Part shown: in pieces, positions 50,874 through 59,942 of the stretch
Layout: the number at the start of each line of letters is the position of its first letter
Position numbering within the stretch: the stretch's first letter is position 1
Origin: UBA2336 sp965227265
GTDB lineage: Bacteria > Bacteroidota > Bacteroidia > Cytophagales > Cyclobacteriaceae
Assembly: GCA_965227265.1 (NCBI GenBank)
Contig: OZ245738.1
Coordinates: 3,782,001 to 3,846,000 of the forward strand
Direction of reading: 5' to 3'
Length of the DNA: 64,000 nt
The notes under the pieces: model-generated
The model's database searches: none
What the model saw: the letters and a program-made list of their open reading frames with translations, nothing else
What the model was told of the DNA's origin: nothing
Program-made: the position numbers and the translations under genes

Positions 50874-51497
50874 ATGCTCAACGCCAATCAATGTTACGAG
50901 GCTTTTCAGCGAAGTATTGATGACTATCACGTGCATGATCACGTAGATACGCCTGTAAAAAATCCATATCCGGCTGCAAGCTTTGAACATTTACTCTATT
51001 CCAAAAACTGGATTGATACCGTTCAGTGGCATTTGGAAGATATTATCCGGTTACCGGAAATCAACCCGGTTGAAGCATTACAAATAAAAAGACGCATTGA
51101 TAAATCAAACCAGGACCGCACCGATATGGTAGAGAAAACGGATGATTATTTTTTGGAGCAGTTTAAAAATATCACTCCAAAGTCATCGGCCAAAATAAAT
51201 TCTGAAACTCCGGCCTGGTTATTGGATAGAATGAGCATTCTGCTACTCAAAATCTATCACATGAAAGAACAAACAGAACGGAAGGATGCGAGTGCAGAAC
51301 ACGTTGCAAAATGTCAAACAAAACTGACTGTACTCCTCGAACAACGAACTGACATGCAATTGGCATTTGATCAACTCATGGAAGATATTAAATCCGGTGA
51401 CCGCAAGATGAAGGTGTACCGGCAAATGAAAATGTATAACGATGCATCGTTAAACCCGATGCTGTATCAAAAGCCTTCAGCAGGCTTGGGCTTATAG
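50874..51497 (+). CDS. DUF4254 domain-containing protein
   Basis: 207 residues, all-helical. The DUF4254 pattern appears in FEHLLYSKNWIDTVQWHLED and RIDKSNQDRTDMVEKTDDYF. Function is unknown, but this family often precedes a glycosyltransferase family 9 gene in Bacteroidota, as it does here (3 nt gap), so a role linked to LPS core synthesis is plausible (inference). No signal peptide is visible, so it is cytoplasmic. Confidence 0.87.
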   Translation: MLNANQCYEAFQRSIDDYHVHDHVDTPVKNPYPAASFEHLLYSKNWIDTVQWHLEDIIRLPEINPVEALQIKRRIDKSNQDRTDMVEKTDDYFLEQFKNITPKSSAKINSETPAWLLDRMSILLLKIYHMKEQTERKDASAEHVAKCQTKLTVLLEQRTDMQLAFDQLMEDIKSGDRKMKVYRQMKMYNDASLNPMLYQKPSAGLGL

Positions 51498-51500
51498 AAG

Positions 51501-52556
51501 ATGAAGAAAGTACTTGTCTTACGATTTTCAGCAATGGGTGATGTGGCCTTGATGGTGCCGGTAATCCGCTCGTTGGTGGCAGAACATAAAGACGTTGAAG
51601 TTACTGTTGTTACACGCCCAAAATTTTCGGCTTTTTTTGCAGGCATCGAACGTGTTATTGTTTTTGATGCCGATGTTGACCATAAGTTCAAAGGCTTCTT
51701 CGGAATCCGACAGCTTTTTCGGGCATTAATTCTGAAAAAGAATTTTGATGTAGTCATCGATCTTCACGATCATATACGCACAATTATTTTAAGAAATCTT
51801 TTCAAAATTTTTGGTAAACGTGTAATCGTCTTTGATAAAGGCAGAAAAGAGAAAAAAGCATTTACGCGCAAAGAGAACAAGATTACCAAACCGCTTCCGC
51901 ATACAGTAGAGCGATATCATCGGGCATTTGAGGAAGCGGGGTTTCAGTTTAAGCTGCTTCAGCCTCCATATATATTACCCACCGAGGATTCAAAAAAACT
52001 TATCGAAGCCTGGTTTGTAAAAAAGGGATTAGTTAAAAATGAAAAGTGGATCGGTATCGCACCGTTCGCAATGCATAAGTCCAAGATCTGGCCGGTTGCT
52101 AATTACCCGAAAGTAATTGACGCTATCTTGAAGAAGATGCCTGTTAAAATTTTTCTCTTTGGCGGAGGCGATGAAGAAATCCAATACTTCGAAGATCTTC
52201 AATCACTTTTTCCGGAGCAATGTGTGATTGTTGCCGGAAGATTGAAATTACCGCAAGAGCTCACACTCATGCATCATCTTGATTTGATGGTTTGTGTTGA
52301 TTCTTCCAACATGCACCTGGCTGCATTATCCAATACACCGATTCTATCTATCTGGGGTGGCACGCATCCTGATGTAGGCTTTGCTCCGTTTGGAAGAAAT
52401 GACAGCGACAGCATTCTGCAAATCAGTCGCGAAGAATTAACCTGTCGTCCTTGTTCCGTTTATGGTAAAGAGACATGTCTTCGGGGCGATTTCGCCTGCC
52501 TGAATTGGATCACGCCCGAAATAGTCGCGGAGAGAATACTAACTAAGATTGGGTGA
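51501..52556 (+). CDS. Glycosyltransferase family 9 (LPS heptosyltransferase-like)
   Basis: 351 residues. GT9 features are the N-terminal VLVLRFSAMGDVALMVPVIR, then DVVIDLHDHIRTIILRNLF, the C-terminal WIGIAPFAMHKSKIWPVANY, LFGGGDEEIQYFEDL and LMVCVDSSNMHLAALSNTP followed by ILSIWGGTHP. These enzymes transfer heptose or related sugars to the LPS inner core. It forms a pair with DUF4254. Confidence 0.92.
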   Translation: MKKVLVLRFSAMGDVALMVPVIRSLVAEHKDVEVTVVTRPKFSAFFAGIERVIVFDADVDHKFKGFFGIRQLFRALILKKNFDVVIDLHDHIRTIILRNLFKIFGKRVIVFDKGRKEKKAFTRKENKITKPLPHTVERYHRAFEEAGFQFKLLQPPYILPTEDSKKLIEAWFVKKGLVKNEKWIGIAPFAMHKSKIWPVANYPKVIDAILKKMPVKIFLFGGGDEEIQYFEDLQSLFPEQCVIVAGRLKLPQELTLMHHLDLMVCVDSSNMHLAALSNTPILSIWGGTHPDVGFAPFGRNDSDSILQISREELTCRPCSVYGKETCLRGDFACLNWITPEIVAERILTKIG

Positions 52557-52635
52557 TTTTTTTGAAGTAACCTTTGCGTTCTTTACAAGTAAATAAGCTG
52601 CTCTGTAAAAGAAGGTTTAATTAAAATTTGCGTTC

Positions 52636-54999
52636 ATGCTCCGTAATTTACTAACCATCGCTATTCGAAGTTTTCTCCGGCAAAAGCTTTATTCCTTTAT
52701 TAATGTTTTGGGTCTCGCATCCGGCCTTACGTGTGCCCTATTCATCTATTTGTGGGTTAACGATGAAGTCAGTAAGGATAAGTTTCATAACGATAGTGAG
52801 AAGATCTTTCAGATACTTGCAAATCTTCAAGTAGGGGATGGTGAAGTAATGACCTGGACAAATACACCCGGATTATTGGCAGAAGATATCCGAGAAAAAA
52901 ATCCCGAGGTAGAATTGGCGGTGCGGGTAATGAGCAATCGGACAGATTTGTTTCAATACGAGGATAAAAGCTTTATAGAATCAGGGTCCTTTGCGGATCC
53001 GGAATTTTTTGAACTCTTTAGTTTCAACATTATTAACGGACAACCTAATACTGATACAGCCAATATATCTTCTATTTCAATTTCGCGTAAACTCGCCCAA
53101 AAGCTTTTCGGCAACGGAGATGCTGTTGGAAAAACGGTAAAGGTTAATAATGAGACTGATTATACCATCGCAGCTGTTTTTGAAGATGTTGGTGCTGAGT
53201 CTTCTTTTAAATTCGATTATATTCTTCCATACGAGGTTTATAAAAAACAGAGAGGTAAGGGATTTAACTGGTCAAACTACGATCACCCTACTTATATCAA
53301 ACTCTTTGACGTGTCGCAAGCACAACAGGCGAATGATAAAATTAATGAAAGAATGGAAGCCTTGGCAAAAGCTGGCTATGCATCCAATGAAATAAGATTT
53401 TACATGCAACCCTTTACGGATAATTATCTGAATTCAACGTTTGAGAATGGGAAGCCGGTTGGGGGAAGAATTAAATACGTACGCATATTTTCAATCGTGG
53501 CCATCTTTATTCTGGTGATCGCTTGTATAAATTTTATGAACATGGCTACTGCGCGAGCAGTGAATCGTGCAAAAGAAGTAGGCGTAAGAAAAGTGGTTGG
53601 CGGACAGCGCAAGTCGCTGATTTTGCAGTTTATGGGAGAGTCGATGATGATCAGCCTGCTCTCCATGATACTTGCGTTAATCATTACCTACTTACTGCTT
53701 CCATTTTTCAATATCCTGGTAGCCAAACAAATTGCAATTAGTTTATCCGATTCAACCTTTTGGATTTCCGTACTGTTTATTGTAATCGTTACCGGAATTC
53801 TTGCTGGAGCATATCCGGCTTTTTTCTTGTCATCGTATCAGCCAGCGCAGGCGTTGAAAAATGCGTCCTCTTCGCAAGGCGGAAGCGGAATACTTCGTAA
53901 AGCGTTAGTGATTTTTCAATTTACACTTACGGTAATATTAGTAGCCTCATCATTGGTTATTTACAATCAAATCCAGTTTATCTTCAATAAGGATATCGGA
54001 TACAACCGAGAATCTGTTTTAACATTTACGTTGAGAGGAAATTTATGGAACGAATACGATGCTTTTAAAAATGAATTACTTCAGCATCCGGAGATTCTGG
54101 CAGTAAGTAAAGCAGATAATAGTCTTGTGCAGGTAAACAATCAGAATTCTTCTGTGACCTGGGCGGGGAAACCCGAGAATGAAACAATTTTCTTTCGTAC
54201 GGTTTGCGTAGACTATGATTATCTCGAGACTATGGGACTGGAGGTGATCGAAGGGAGATCATTTAAGAAAGAGTTTAGTGATACAAACACCTACGTCATC
54301 AGTAAACGGGCAGCCGAAGCAATGGGATTAGAAGATCCGATAGGCGCAGAAATTTCTCAATGGAACACAAAAGGAAGAGTAATTGGTGTTGTCAATGATT
54401 TTCATAGCCGTTCAATGCACGAGGCGATTGACCCCATCATATTTATGTTCAGGCCACAATGGACGGGCAGGGTGTTCATCAAGTATAATGGAGCGAATAC
54501 ACAAGAAGTACTTCAAAGGCTTGAAGAGATTTATAAGAAATACAATCCTCAATATCCCATTGCCTACACGTTTATGGATGATGACTTTGAAAAGCTATAT
54601 AATAATGAGCGCGTTACTTCTTCGCTGGCGTTGAGCTTCACGGTAATGGCAATCATCATTTCCGGATTGGGCCTTTTGGGCTTGGCGGCCTACACAGCTG
54701 AACGCAAACGCAAGGAGATCAGCATTCGGAAAACAATGGGTGCATCCGTAACGGGAATTGTAACGATGATGTCAACTGACTTTGTAAAGCTGAGCCTGAT
54801 AGCCGCTGTTATCGGTTGCCCGATAGCGTATTACTTAATGACTAAATTCCTGGAAGGCTATGCGTATCATGCCGATCTGGAATGGGGATTATTTGTGTTA
54901 ACCGCAATCTGCGTTCTTCTGATTTCATTAACCACAGTAATCTTCCAGGTCGCGAAAGCTGCGGTTGCCAATCCGATTGATGCGTTGCGGAATGAATAA
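52636..54999 (+). CDS. ABC transporter permease of the MacB/FtsX type
   Basis: 787 residues. One N-terminal membrane helix (FINVLGLASGLTCALFIYLW) is followed by a MacB-type periplasmic domain (about 45-275) and three helices (about 280-385), then a second periplasmic domain and a last group of three helices (from SLALSFTVMAIIISGLGLLG). FtsX signatures are ARAVNRAKEVGVRKVVGGQR and TAERKRKEISIRKTMGASV. This double-domain form is common in Bacteroidota and typically works with a separate MacB-like ATPase, which is not in the window. The substrate is unknown. Confidence 0.9.
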   Translation: MLRNLLTIAIRSFLRQKLYSFINVLGLASGLTCALFIYLWVNDEVSKDKFHNDSEKIFQILANLQVGDGEVMTWTNTPGLLAEDIREKNPEVELAVRVMSNRTDLFQYEDKSFIESGSFADPEFFELFSFNIINGQPNTDTANISSISISRKLAQKLFGNGDAVGKTVKVNNETDYTIAAVFEDVGAESSFKFDYILPYEVYKKQRGKGFNWSNYDHPTYIKLFDVSQAQQANDKINERMEALAKAGYASNEIRFYMQPFTDNYLNSTFENGKPVGGRIKYVRIFSIVAIFILVIACINFMNMATARAVNRAKEVGVRKVVGGQRKSLILQFMGESMMISLLSMILALIITYLLLPFFNILVAKQIAISLSDSTFWISVLFIVIVTGILAGAYPAFFLSSYQPAQALKNASSSQGGSGILRKALVIFQFTLTVILVASSLVIYNQIQFIFNKDIGYNRESVLTFTLRGNLWNEYDAFKNELLQHPEILAVSKADNSLVQVNNQNSSVTWAGKPENETIFFRTVCVDYDYLETMGLEVIEGRSFKKEFSDTNTYVISKRAAEAMGLEDPIGAEISQWNTKGRVIGVVNDFHSRSMHEAIDPIIFMFRPQWTGRVFIKYNGANTQEVLQRLEEIYKKYNPQYPIAYTFMDDDFEKLYNNERVTSSLALSFTVMAIIISGLGLLGLAAYTAERKRKEISIRKTMGASVTGIVTMMSTDFVKLSLIAAVIGCPIAYYLMTKFLEGYAYHADLEWGLFVLTAICVLLISLTTVIFQVAKAAVANPIDALRNE

Positions 55000-55009
55000 T
55001 ATTCAATCG

Positions 55010-56248
55010 TCATACATCAAATTTCAAAACACATTTCTCGATAATATCGCAGCATTCATGAAGTTGTTCCTCTGTGATTACAAGAGGCGGTGCGAGTCGA
55101 ATAATATTTCCGTGAGTCGGTTTAGCGAGTAAACCGTTTTTAGCGAATTCAACACATAAGTTCCAGGCAGTTTCGCTTTCTGATGTATCGTTGATAACAA
55201 TTGCATTGAGCAATCCCTTGCCCCGAACAAGCATGATCAATTTTGTTTTTTTCATTAAGGCCTTCATGCGATCGCGAAAAAAATTGCCAAGTTTCTCGGC
55301 ATTTTGTTCCAGCTTTTCATCTTTAACAACGTTTAATGCTTCCATGCAAACAGCAGCAGCCAATGGATTGCCACCAAACGTTGAGCCGTGTTCACCCGGT
55401 TTAATCACGAGCATAATTGCATCATCGGCCAGTACCAGAGAGATGGGCAATACGCCACCAGATAAAGCTTTACCGAGAATTAAAATATCTGCGCGCACAT
55501 CTTCGTGATCTGATGCGAGCATTTTTCCCGTACGGGCAATTCCGGTTTGAATTTCATCCATCATCAACAACACGTTGTGTTGACGGCATAATTTCTCAGC
55601 AGTTTTTAAATATCCTTCTTTCGGAACATAAACGCCAGCCTCACCCTGGATAGGTTCAATCAACAATCCACAAACCTTCGGACTAGCCAAGGCGTTTTCA
55701 AGTGCAGCTATATTATCATATTCAACGATTTCAAAACCCGGCATAAATGGCCCAAAACCTTTGCGTGCCGATGGATCAGTTGATGCGGAGATGATAGTCG
55801 TTGTTCGTCCATGAAAGTTCTTGCTGGCAACAACAATCACAGCTTCATTATCCGGAATGTTCTTTTTAGTGTACCCCCACTTGCGCGCAAGTTTAATCGC
55901 TGTTTCATTTGCTTCCGCACCGCTGTTCATAAACAGCGCTTTCTGATAACCAAACAACTCGCAAACATATTTTTCAGCTACACCGAGCTTGTCATTATAA
56001 AATGCGCGGGAGGTAAGTGTGAGTTCTTTGGCCTGCTCTATAAGCTTATTAATAATCCTTGGGTGACAATGCCCCTGATTTACCGCACTATAAGCTGACA
56101 GAAAATCGTAATAACGTTTTCCTTCCATGTCCCATAGGAAAACACCCTCACCTTTGTTCAATACAACCGGTAACGGATGATAATTATGTGCTCCGTACTT
56201 CTCTTCGAGATCAATTGCTGCCTGGCTGGATAAAATGGTATCTGTCAT
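55010..56248 (-). CDS. rocD: Ornithine-oxo-acid transaminase
   Basis: 412 residues from the ATG at 56246-56248 (MTDTILSSQ). The open frame extends 28 codons further, but those look non-coding and run to the divergent gene. It converts ornithine and 2-oxoglutarate to glutamate semialdehyde and glutamate. PLP enzyme motifs include FMNSGAEANETAIKLARKWG, VVASKNFHGRTTTIIS, LMMDEIQTGIARTGK and the catalytic lysine in LILGKALSGGVLPIS, then GEHGSTFGGNPLA. The length and family traits fit eukaryotic-type OAT. It is convergent with the permease gene (10 nt). Confidence 0.94.
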   Translation of the reverse strand: MTDTILSSQAAIDLEEKYGAHNYHPLPVVLNKGEGVFLWDMEGKRYYDFLSAYSAVNQGHCHPRIINKLIEQAKELTLTSRAFYNDKLGVAEKYVCELFGYQKALFMNSGAEANETAIKLARKWGYTKKNIPDNEAVIVVASKNFHGRTTTIISASTDPSARKGFGPFMPGFEIVEYDNIAALENALASPKVCGLLIEPIQGEAGVYVPKEGYLKTAEKLCRQHNVLLMMDEIQTGIARTGKMLASDHEDVRADILILGKALSGGVLPISLVLADDAIMLVIKPGEHGSTFGGNPLAAAVCMEALNVVKDEKLEQNAEKLGNFFRDRMKALMKKTKLIMLVRGKGLLNAIVINDTSESETAWNLCVEFAKNGLLAKPTHGNIIRLAPPLVITEEQLHECCDIIEKCVLKFDV

Positions 56249-56379
56249 ACGTTTAGGATCGTGCCCTAAAAGTACCGAATCGGCTCCTGAGAGGCAATTC
56301 AATAATTGCTGACACAGGTTGTCTGGATTCAATGCGTTCTTGTTACGGAAACGCTGGTATTTACTTTACCTTTATAGTC

Positions 56380-57711
56380 ATGGAAACTGGGTTCGATAGC
56401 ATCAAAAGGCTGGTTAACGAACTAAAAACGTTAACCTTTTGGGATAGGATATTTAAGTGGGGCAGTATTCGTTCAACCCTGGTAGATGCCAGCGCTGATC
56501 TTCAGCGGATCCTTACAGGATATGAAGGCATGTCAAGACTCAAACACGAGCTTGATCTTGAAAAAAGCCGTAATAACTCTTTTCAAGAATCGCTCGAAGA
56601 ACTGAAATTTTTGCGTTCTGAAAAAGATTCACTGCTGAAAGACAAGGTATCGCTCGAAAGCAAGAATGAGAACTTTTTGAAACGCGGACTTGAACTCTCC
56701 AACGAACTCAGTGCGCTTAAGCAAAAATTAGAATCCTCCGAAAATGAGCTGAAACTGTTGCGCAATGAGAACACGCGCTATAAAAGTTCGGACGACCAAC
56801 GTATAAAAGATTACCTCGAACGCATTAGTGGTCTGAGTGAAACCATGAAACGCCTGGAGCGCGATCGTAACGATGAAAAGGAGTTGCGTCATTCGGAAGA
56901 AATAGAACGGTTGAAACAACTCAAACAAACATGGGTTAATCACGAAGACAATGTGAAGAGCCGCATGAAGTTGATCTGCAACCGACATGGAGTTGAATAC
57001 AGCGAAAAAGTCCCATTCAAAGGCAAACCTGATAACACATTAAAGATCAACGAAGAGTATATCATCTTTGATGCAAAGAGCCCGGGTAATGATGACCTGA
57101 CTAATTTTCCACTCTATTTGAAAGCACAATCAGAACAAGCAGGTAAATATGTAAAGGAAGAAAATGTTAGGAGAGAAATCTTCTTAGTTGTTCCTGCTAA
57201 CACATTGGAAGTATTGCAGCAGTTTGAGTTTAGACTAAGTGATTACACGGTTTTTGTTATTCCAATTGAGGCGTTAGAGCCAATCATTCTTGCCATGCGT
57301 AAGATTGAAGATTACGAGTTTGCTGAAAAGCTTAGTCCGGAAGAACGGGAGAACATTTGTCGCGTTATTGGCAAGTTTGTTCATCTTTCTAAACGCAGAA
57401 TTCAGATTGACGGCTTCTTTGCAAAACAGTTCTTTGAACTGCTGTACAGAAGTGATGCGGATCTTCCAAAAGACATTCTCGAAAAAGCGGTTGAATTTGA
57501 GCGTAGTGAAAAGCTTAATCCGCCAACCGACAAACGCGCCAAACAAATTAGCAACCGTGAGCTTGAGCAGGAGGTGAACAAGATCAAGAACGATGCGATG
57601 CAAAAAGGTATCTACACCGAAGAATCGCACCTTTCGAAAGGCCTGAACAAGCTTCCGCTGTACATCGAAGATTCCTCAACCGACAGCAAAGACCAGAAGG
57701 AATTGTTTTAG
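56380..57711 (+). CDS. Coiled-coil protein with a PD-(D/E)XK nuclease-like domain (RmuC-like)
   Basis: 443 residues from the ATG at 56380; 16 further upstream codons overlap the rocD 5' region and are doubtful. Residues about 45-190 form a strong coiled coil (repeated Leu/Glu/Lys heptads). The globular part contains GKPDNTLKINEEYIIFDAKS: PD at 217-218 followed by DAK at 231-233, the PD-(D/E)XK nuclease arrangement. It is followed by REIFLVVPANTLEVLQQF and YTVFVIPIEALEPI. This layout parallels RmuC, but length and details differ. A DNA-repair or genome-maintenance role is inferred only. Confidence 0.7.
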   Translation: METGFDSIKRLVNELKTLTFWDRIFKWGSIRSTLVDASADLQRILTGYEGMSRLKHELDLEKSRNNSFQESLEELKFLRSEKDSLLKDKVSLESKNENFLKRGLELSNELSALKQKLESSENELKLLRNENTRYKSSDDQRIKDYLERISGLSETMKRLERDRNDEKELRHSEEIERLKQLKQTWVNHEDNVKSRMKLICNRHGVEYSEKVPFKGKPDNTLKINEEYIIFDAKSPGNDDLTNFPLYLKAQSEQAGKYVKEENVRREIFLVVPANTLEVLQQFEFRLSDYTVFVIPIEALEPIILAMRKIEDYEFAEKLSPEERENICRVIGKFVHLSKRRIQIDGFFAKQFFELLYRSDADLPKDILEKAVEFERSEKLNPPTDKRAKQISNRELEQEVNKIKNDAMQKGIYTEESHLSKGLNKLPLYIEDSSTDSKDQKELF

Positions 57712-57720
57712 TTGGTCACT

Positions 57721-57806
57721 CTTCGACTCCGCTCAGCCTGACGTTAGGGTTGGGCAGAGTGTCTTTTGAAACTGAGGTGAGTTCGTCAGGCTGAGCGGAG
57801 TCGAAG
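57721..57806. repeat. REP-like inverted repeat, upstream pair
   Basis: A 23-bp sequence beginning CTTCGACTCCGCTCAG (57721-57743) is repeated as a perfect reverse complement at 57784-57806, with a 40-nt spacer. It sits between the coiled-coil gene and the GIY-YIG gene. Two imperfect copies lie downstream (58150-58245). Confidence 0.92.
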
Positions 57807-57832
57807 CCTGGCAACGGAAACGATTAGCTATC

Positions 57833-58183
57833 ATGAACCAATATTTCGTCTACATCCTTCTGTGCAGTGATAATTCCTACTATACAGGAATTACAAATGA
57901 CATTGAACGAAGACTCTGGGAACATGAGACTTGCTTTTACCCCAATGCTTACACATCTACAAGATTACCTGTTCAACTTGTCTTCTGGGAAAAATTTCAA
58001 ACTCCGGATCATGCAATAGAATTTGAGAAACAGGTCAAAGGCTGGAGTCGTAAAAAGAAAGAGGCCATTATTGCAGGCGAGTGGGAGAGATTGAAAGAAT
58101 TATCGATATGTATAAATGAGAGTCACCATAGTAATTTCGGGAAGCCATCCTTCGACTCTGCTCAGGGTGACATCCCGCAATGA
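57833..58183 (+). CDS. GIY-YIG nuclease family protein
   Basis: 116 residues. The single GIY-YIG domain is clear: YFVYILLCSDNSYYTGITND (GIY and YIG strands), then the arginine in IERRLWEHE, and the glutamate in HAIEFEKQVKGWSRKKKEAI. This is the small stand-alone group (COG2827, UPF0213-like) of unknown role, not a UvrC or homing enzyme. The last eleven codons (SFDSAQGDIPQ) are encoded largely by a REP-like element, so the native C-terminus has probably been replaced by repeat sequence. It is flanked on both sides by inverted pairs of the same repeat. Confidence 0.88.
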   Translation: MNQYFVYILLCSDNSYYTGITNDIERRLWEHETCFYPNAYTSTRLPVQLVFWEKFQTPDHAIEFEKQVKGWSRKKKEAIIAGEWERLKELSICINESHHSNFGKPSFDSAQGDIPQ

Positions 58184-58245
58184 GTCTACTCCTCGCATGG
58201 TAGCCAATTAAATTCCTCGCTACGTCAAGCTGAGCGAAGTCGAAG
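58150..58245. repeat. REP-like inverted repeat, downstream pair
   Basis: 58150-58171 matches the upstream 57721 copy with three differences and lies inside the 3' end of the GIY-YIG gene. 58223-58245 is in the opposite orientation and differs at two of 23 positions from 57784-57806. The spacer is 51 nt. The pair has the same head-to-head order as the upstream pair. Confidence 0.85.
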
Positions 58246-58259
58246 CCCGGGATTTAAAT

Positions 58260-58267
58260 TATCTTTG
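58260..58267 (+). promoter_or_regulatory. Predicted -7 box (TATCTTTG) for the NTF2-like gene
   Basis: An exact TAnnTTTG match. Only CCTT separates it from the ATG at 58272. It begins 15 nt after the REP-like copy. Confidence 0.55.
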
Positions 58268-58271
58268 CCTT

Positions 58272-58742
58272 ATGGACCATGCCGCAGTTATAACTTCCTT
58301 TTACGCTTCCTTCGCTAAACACGATTACGAAGGCATGGCTGCCTGTTATCACGATGAAATTGAATTTCACGATCCTGTATTCGGAACACTAAAGGGCATT
58401 CAGGCAAAAGCCATGTGGCAAATGCTGTTGGAACGGTCGAAAGGAAATCTGAAGATTGTTTTTAGTGATGTTAAAGCTTCGGGTTTAGCCGGTAGTGCGC
58501 ATTGGGAAGCATTTTATCCGTTTAGTAAAACCGGTCGCAATGTTCACAACATTATTTATGCAACCTTTGAGTTTAAGGATGGGAAGATCATCAAGCATCA
58601 CGATCATTTTAATCTTTATCGTTGGTCGAGGCAGGCATTTGGGACAACCGGAACCATTCTAGGCTTCACACCGTTTTTCAAGAAAAAAATTCAGGATACT
58701 GCCAAACAATCGCTAAAGGCGTATCTTCTTAAATTCACATAA
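58272..58742 (+). CDS. NTF2-like (SnoaL-type) family protein
   Basis: 156 residues. The cone-shaped NTF2 fold is indicated by ITSFYASFAKHDYEGMAACY, then IEFHDPVFGTLKG, a central AMWQMLLERSKGNLKIVFSD and the late IIYATFEFKDGKIIKHHDHF followed by NLYRWSRQAFG. Family members include isomerases, hydrolases and binding proteins; specific activity is unknown. It is cytoplasmic, with no signal peptide, and lies 8 nt before the rRNA methyltransferase gene. Confidence 0.88.
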   Translation: MDHAAVITSFYASFAKHDYEGMAACYHDEIEFHDPVFGTLKGIQAKAMWQMLLERSKGNLKIVFSDVKASGLAGSAHWEAFYPFSKTGRNVHNIIYATFEFKDGKIIKHHDHFNLYRWSRQAFGTTGTILGFTPFFKKKIQDTAKQSLKAYLLKFT

Positions 58743-58750
58743 GCTTTATT

Positions 58751-59941
58751 ATGCGTCTTCACCGAACCACGTGTGTGGCTGTTGTTAATTCTCTTGAGCA
58801 AATTTTTGTCGAGAAAAAATATGCTGATAAGGTTATTGAAAAAACCTTGAAGCTCGATTCGCGCTGGGGCGCGCGTGACCGCAAGTTTATTGCGGAAACT
58901 ACTTACGATATTGTTCGCTGGTATCGGTTCTTTAGAAGTGTCTCCAACGCAAAAGGCGATGACTTCTGGACATTGCTTGCAGTATGGTGTGCTGCGCATG
59001 ATATTCAGTTACCTGAATGGAAAGAATTTGATGGGGTTAATTATAGATTGTTGCGTGAACGGGTCAACGAAAATCACCCAGTTCGGAAAATTCATGAATC
59101 CATTCCAGATTGGTTGGATGAAATAGGAGAGAAAGAGCTTGGTAAAAAATGGGATGAAGAATTGTCTGCGCTGAATGTTGAAGCGCGGGTTGTGCTTCGC
59201 GTTAATACACTGAAGATCTCTGTGAAAGATCTTCAGCAAAAACTGGAGGAGCATGAAGTAGTAACAATCGCTGATAAGAATTATCCCGATGCGTTGATCC
59301 TGGAAGAACGCCAGAATGTTTTTCAACTTCCTGAATTTAAAGAAGGTTTGTTTGAAGTACAGGATGCTGGTTCGCAAGCTATCAGTCATTTTGCAAAGGT
59401 CAAGCCTGGAATGCGAATAGTAGATGCCTGTGCGGGCGGAGGCGGAAAAACACTTCACCTGGCAGCGTTACTGGAAGGCAAAGGCCGTATCATCGCGATG
59501 GATACCGAAGAATGGAAATTGGATGAATTGAAAAAAAGGGCACGTAGAGGCGGTGTCCAAACTGTTGAGACTCGTGTAATCGACTCTTCTAAAGTTATCA
59601 AGCGTCTTGAAAAATCAGCGGACTTATTATTGCTTGATGTTCCGTGTTCAGGAATCGGTGTTCTTCGCAGAAACCCGGATGCAAAGTGGAAGCTTTCACC
59701 TGAATTCGTTGAGAGCGTTAAAACTGCCCAGCAGGATATTTTATCTTCTTACAGCAGTATGGTTAAGCCGGGTGGAACAATGGTCTACGCAACGTGTAGC
59801 ATTTTACACTCCGAGAATGAAGATCAAATAAAAAAATTCCTCGAAACAAACCCTCCTTTTGAACTGAATGAAGAAAAACGCATCTGGCCAAGCGAAGGCT
59901 TTGATGGATTCTACATGGCACGATTAACGCGTAAGCAGTAA
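58751..59941 (+). CDS. RsmB/NOP-family RNA (cytosine-C5)-methyltransferase
   Basis: 396 residues. The N-terminal NusB-like helical domain (about 1-120; KYADKVIEKTLK, AETTYDIVRWYRFFR) precedes the methyltransferase core. Core motifs are VDACAGGGGKTLHLAALL (about 220-237), IAMDTEEWKLDELK, the first catalytic site LLLDVPCSGIGVLRRNPDAK and the second Cys in YATCSILHSENEDQI. RsmB methylates C967 of 16S rRNA in E. coli; whether this is its orthologue is not certain. It is followed by a small 71-residue gene after 1 nt. Confidence 0.88.
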   Translation: MRLHRTTCVAVVNSLEQIFVEKKYADKVIEKTLKLDSRWGARDRKFIAETTYDIVRWYRFFRSVSNAKGDDFWTLLAVWCAAHDIQLPEWKEFDGVNYRLLRERVNENHPVRKIHESIPDWLDEIGEKELGKKWDEELSALNVEARVVLRVNTLKISVKDLQQKLEEHEVVTIADKNYPDALILEERQNVFQLPEFKEGLFEVQDAGSQAISHFAKVKPGMRIVDACAGGGGKTLHLAALLEGKGRIIAMDTEEWKLDELKKRARRGGVQTVETRVIDSSKVIKRLEKSADLLLLDVPCSGIGVLRRNPDAKWKLSPEFVESVKTAQQDILSSYSSMVKPGGTMVYATCSILHSENEDQIKKFLETNPPFELNEEKRIWPSEGFDGFYMARLTRKQ

Positions 59942-59942
59942 C

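Noticed and set aside
57721..58245. A CRISPR-like array or an insertion sequence around the GIY-YIG gene
   Set aside because: Copies are paired as inverted repeats with different spacers and only four in number; no cas gene or transposase is present. A REP-like arrangement explains it better.
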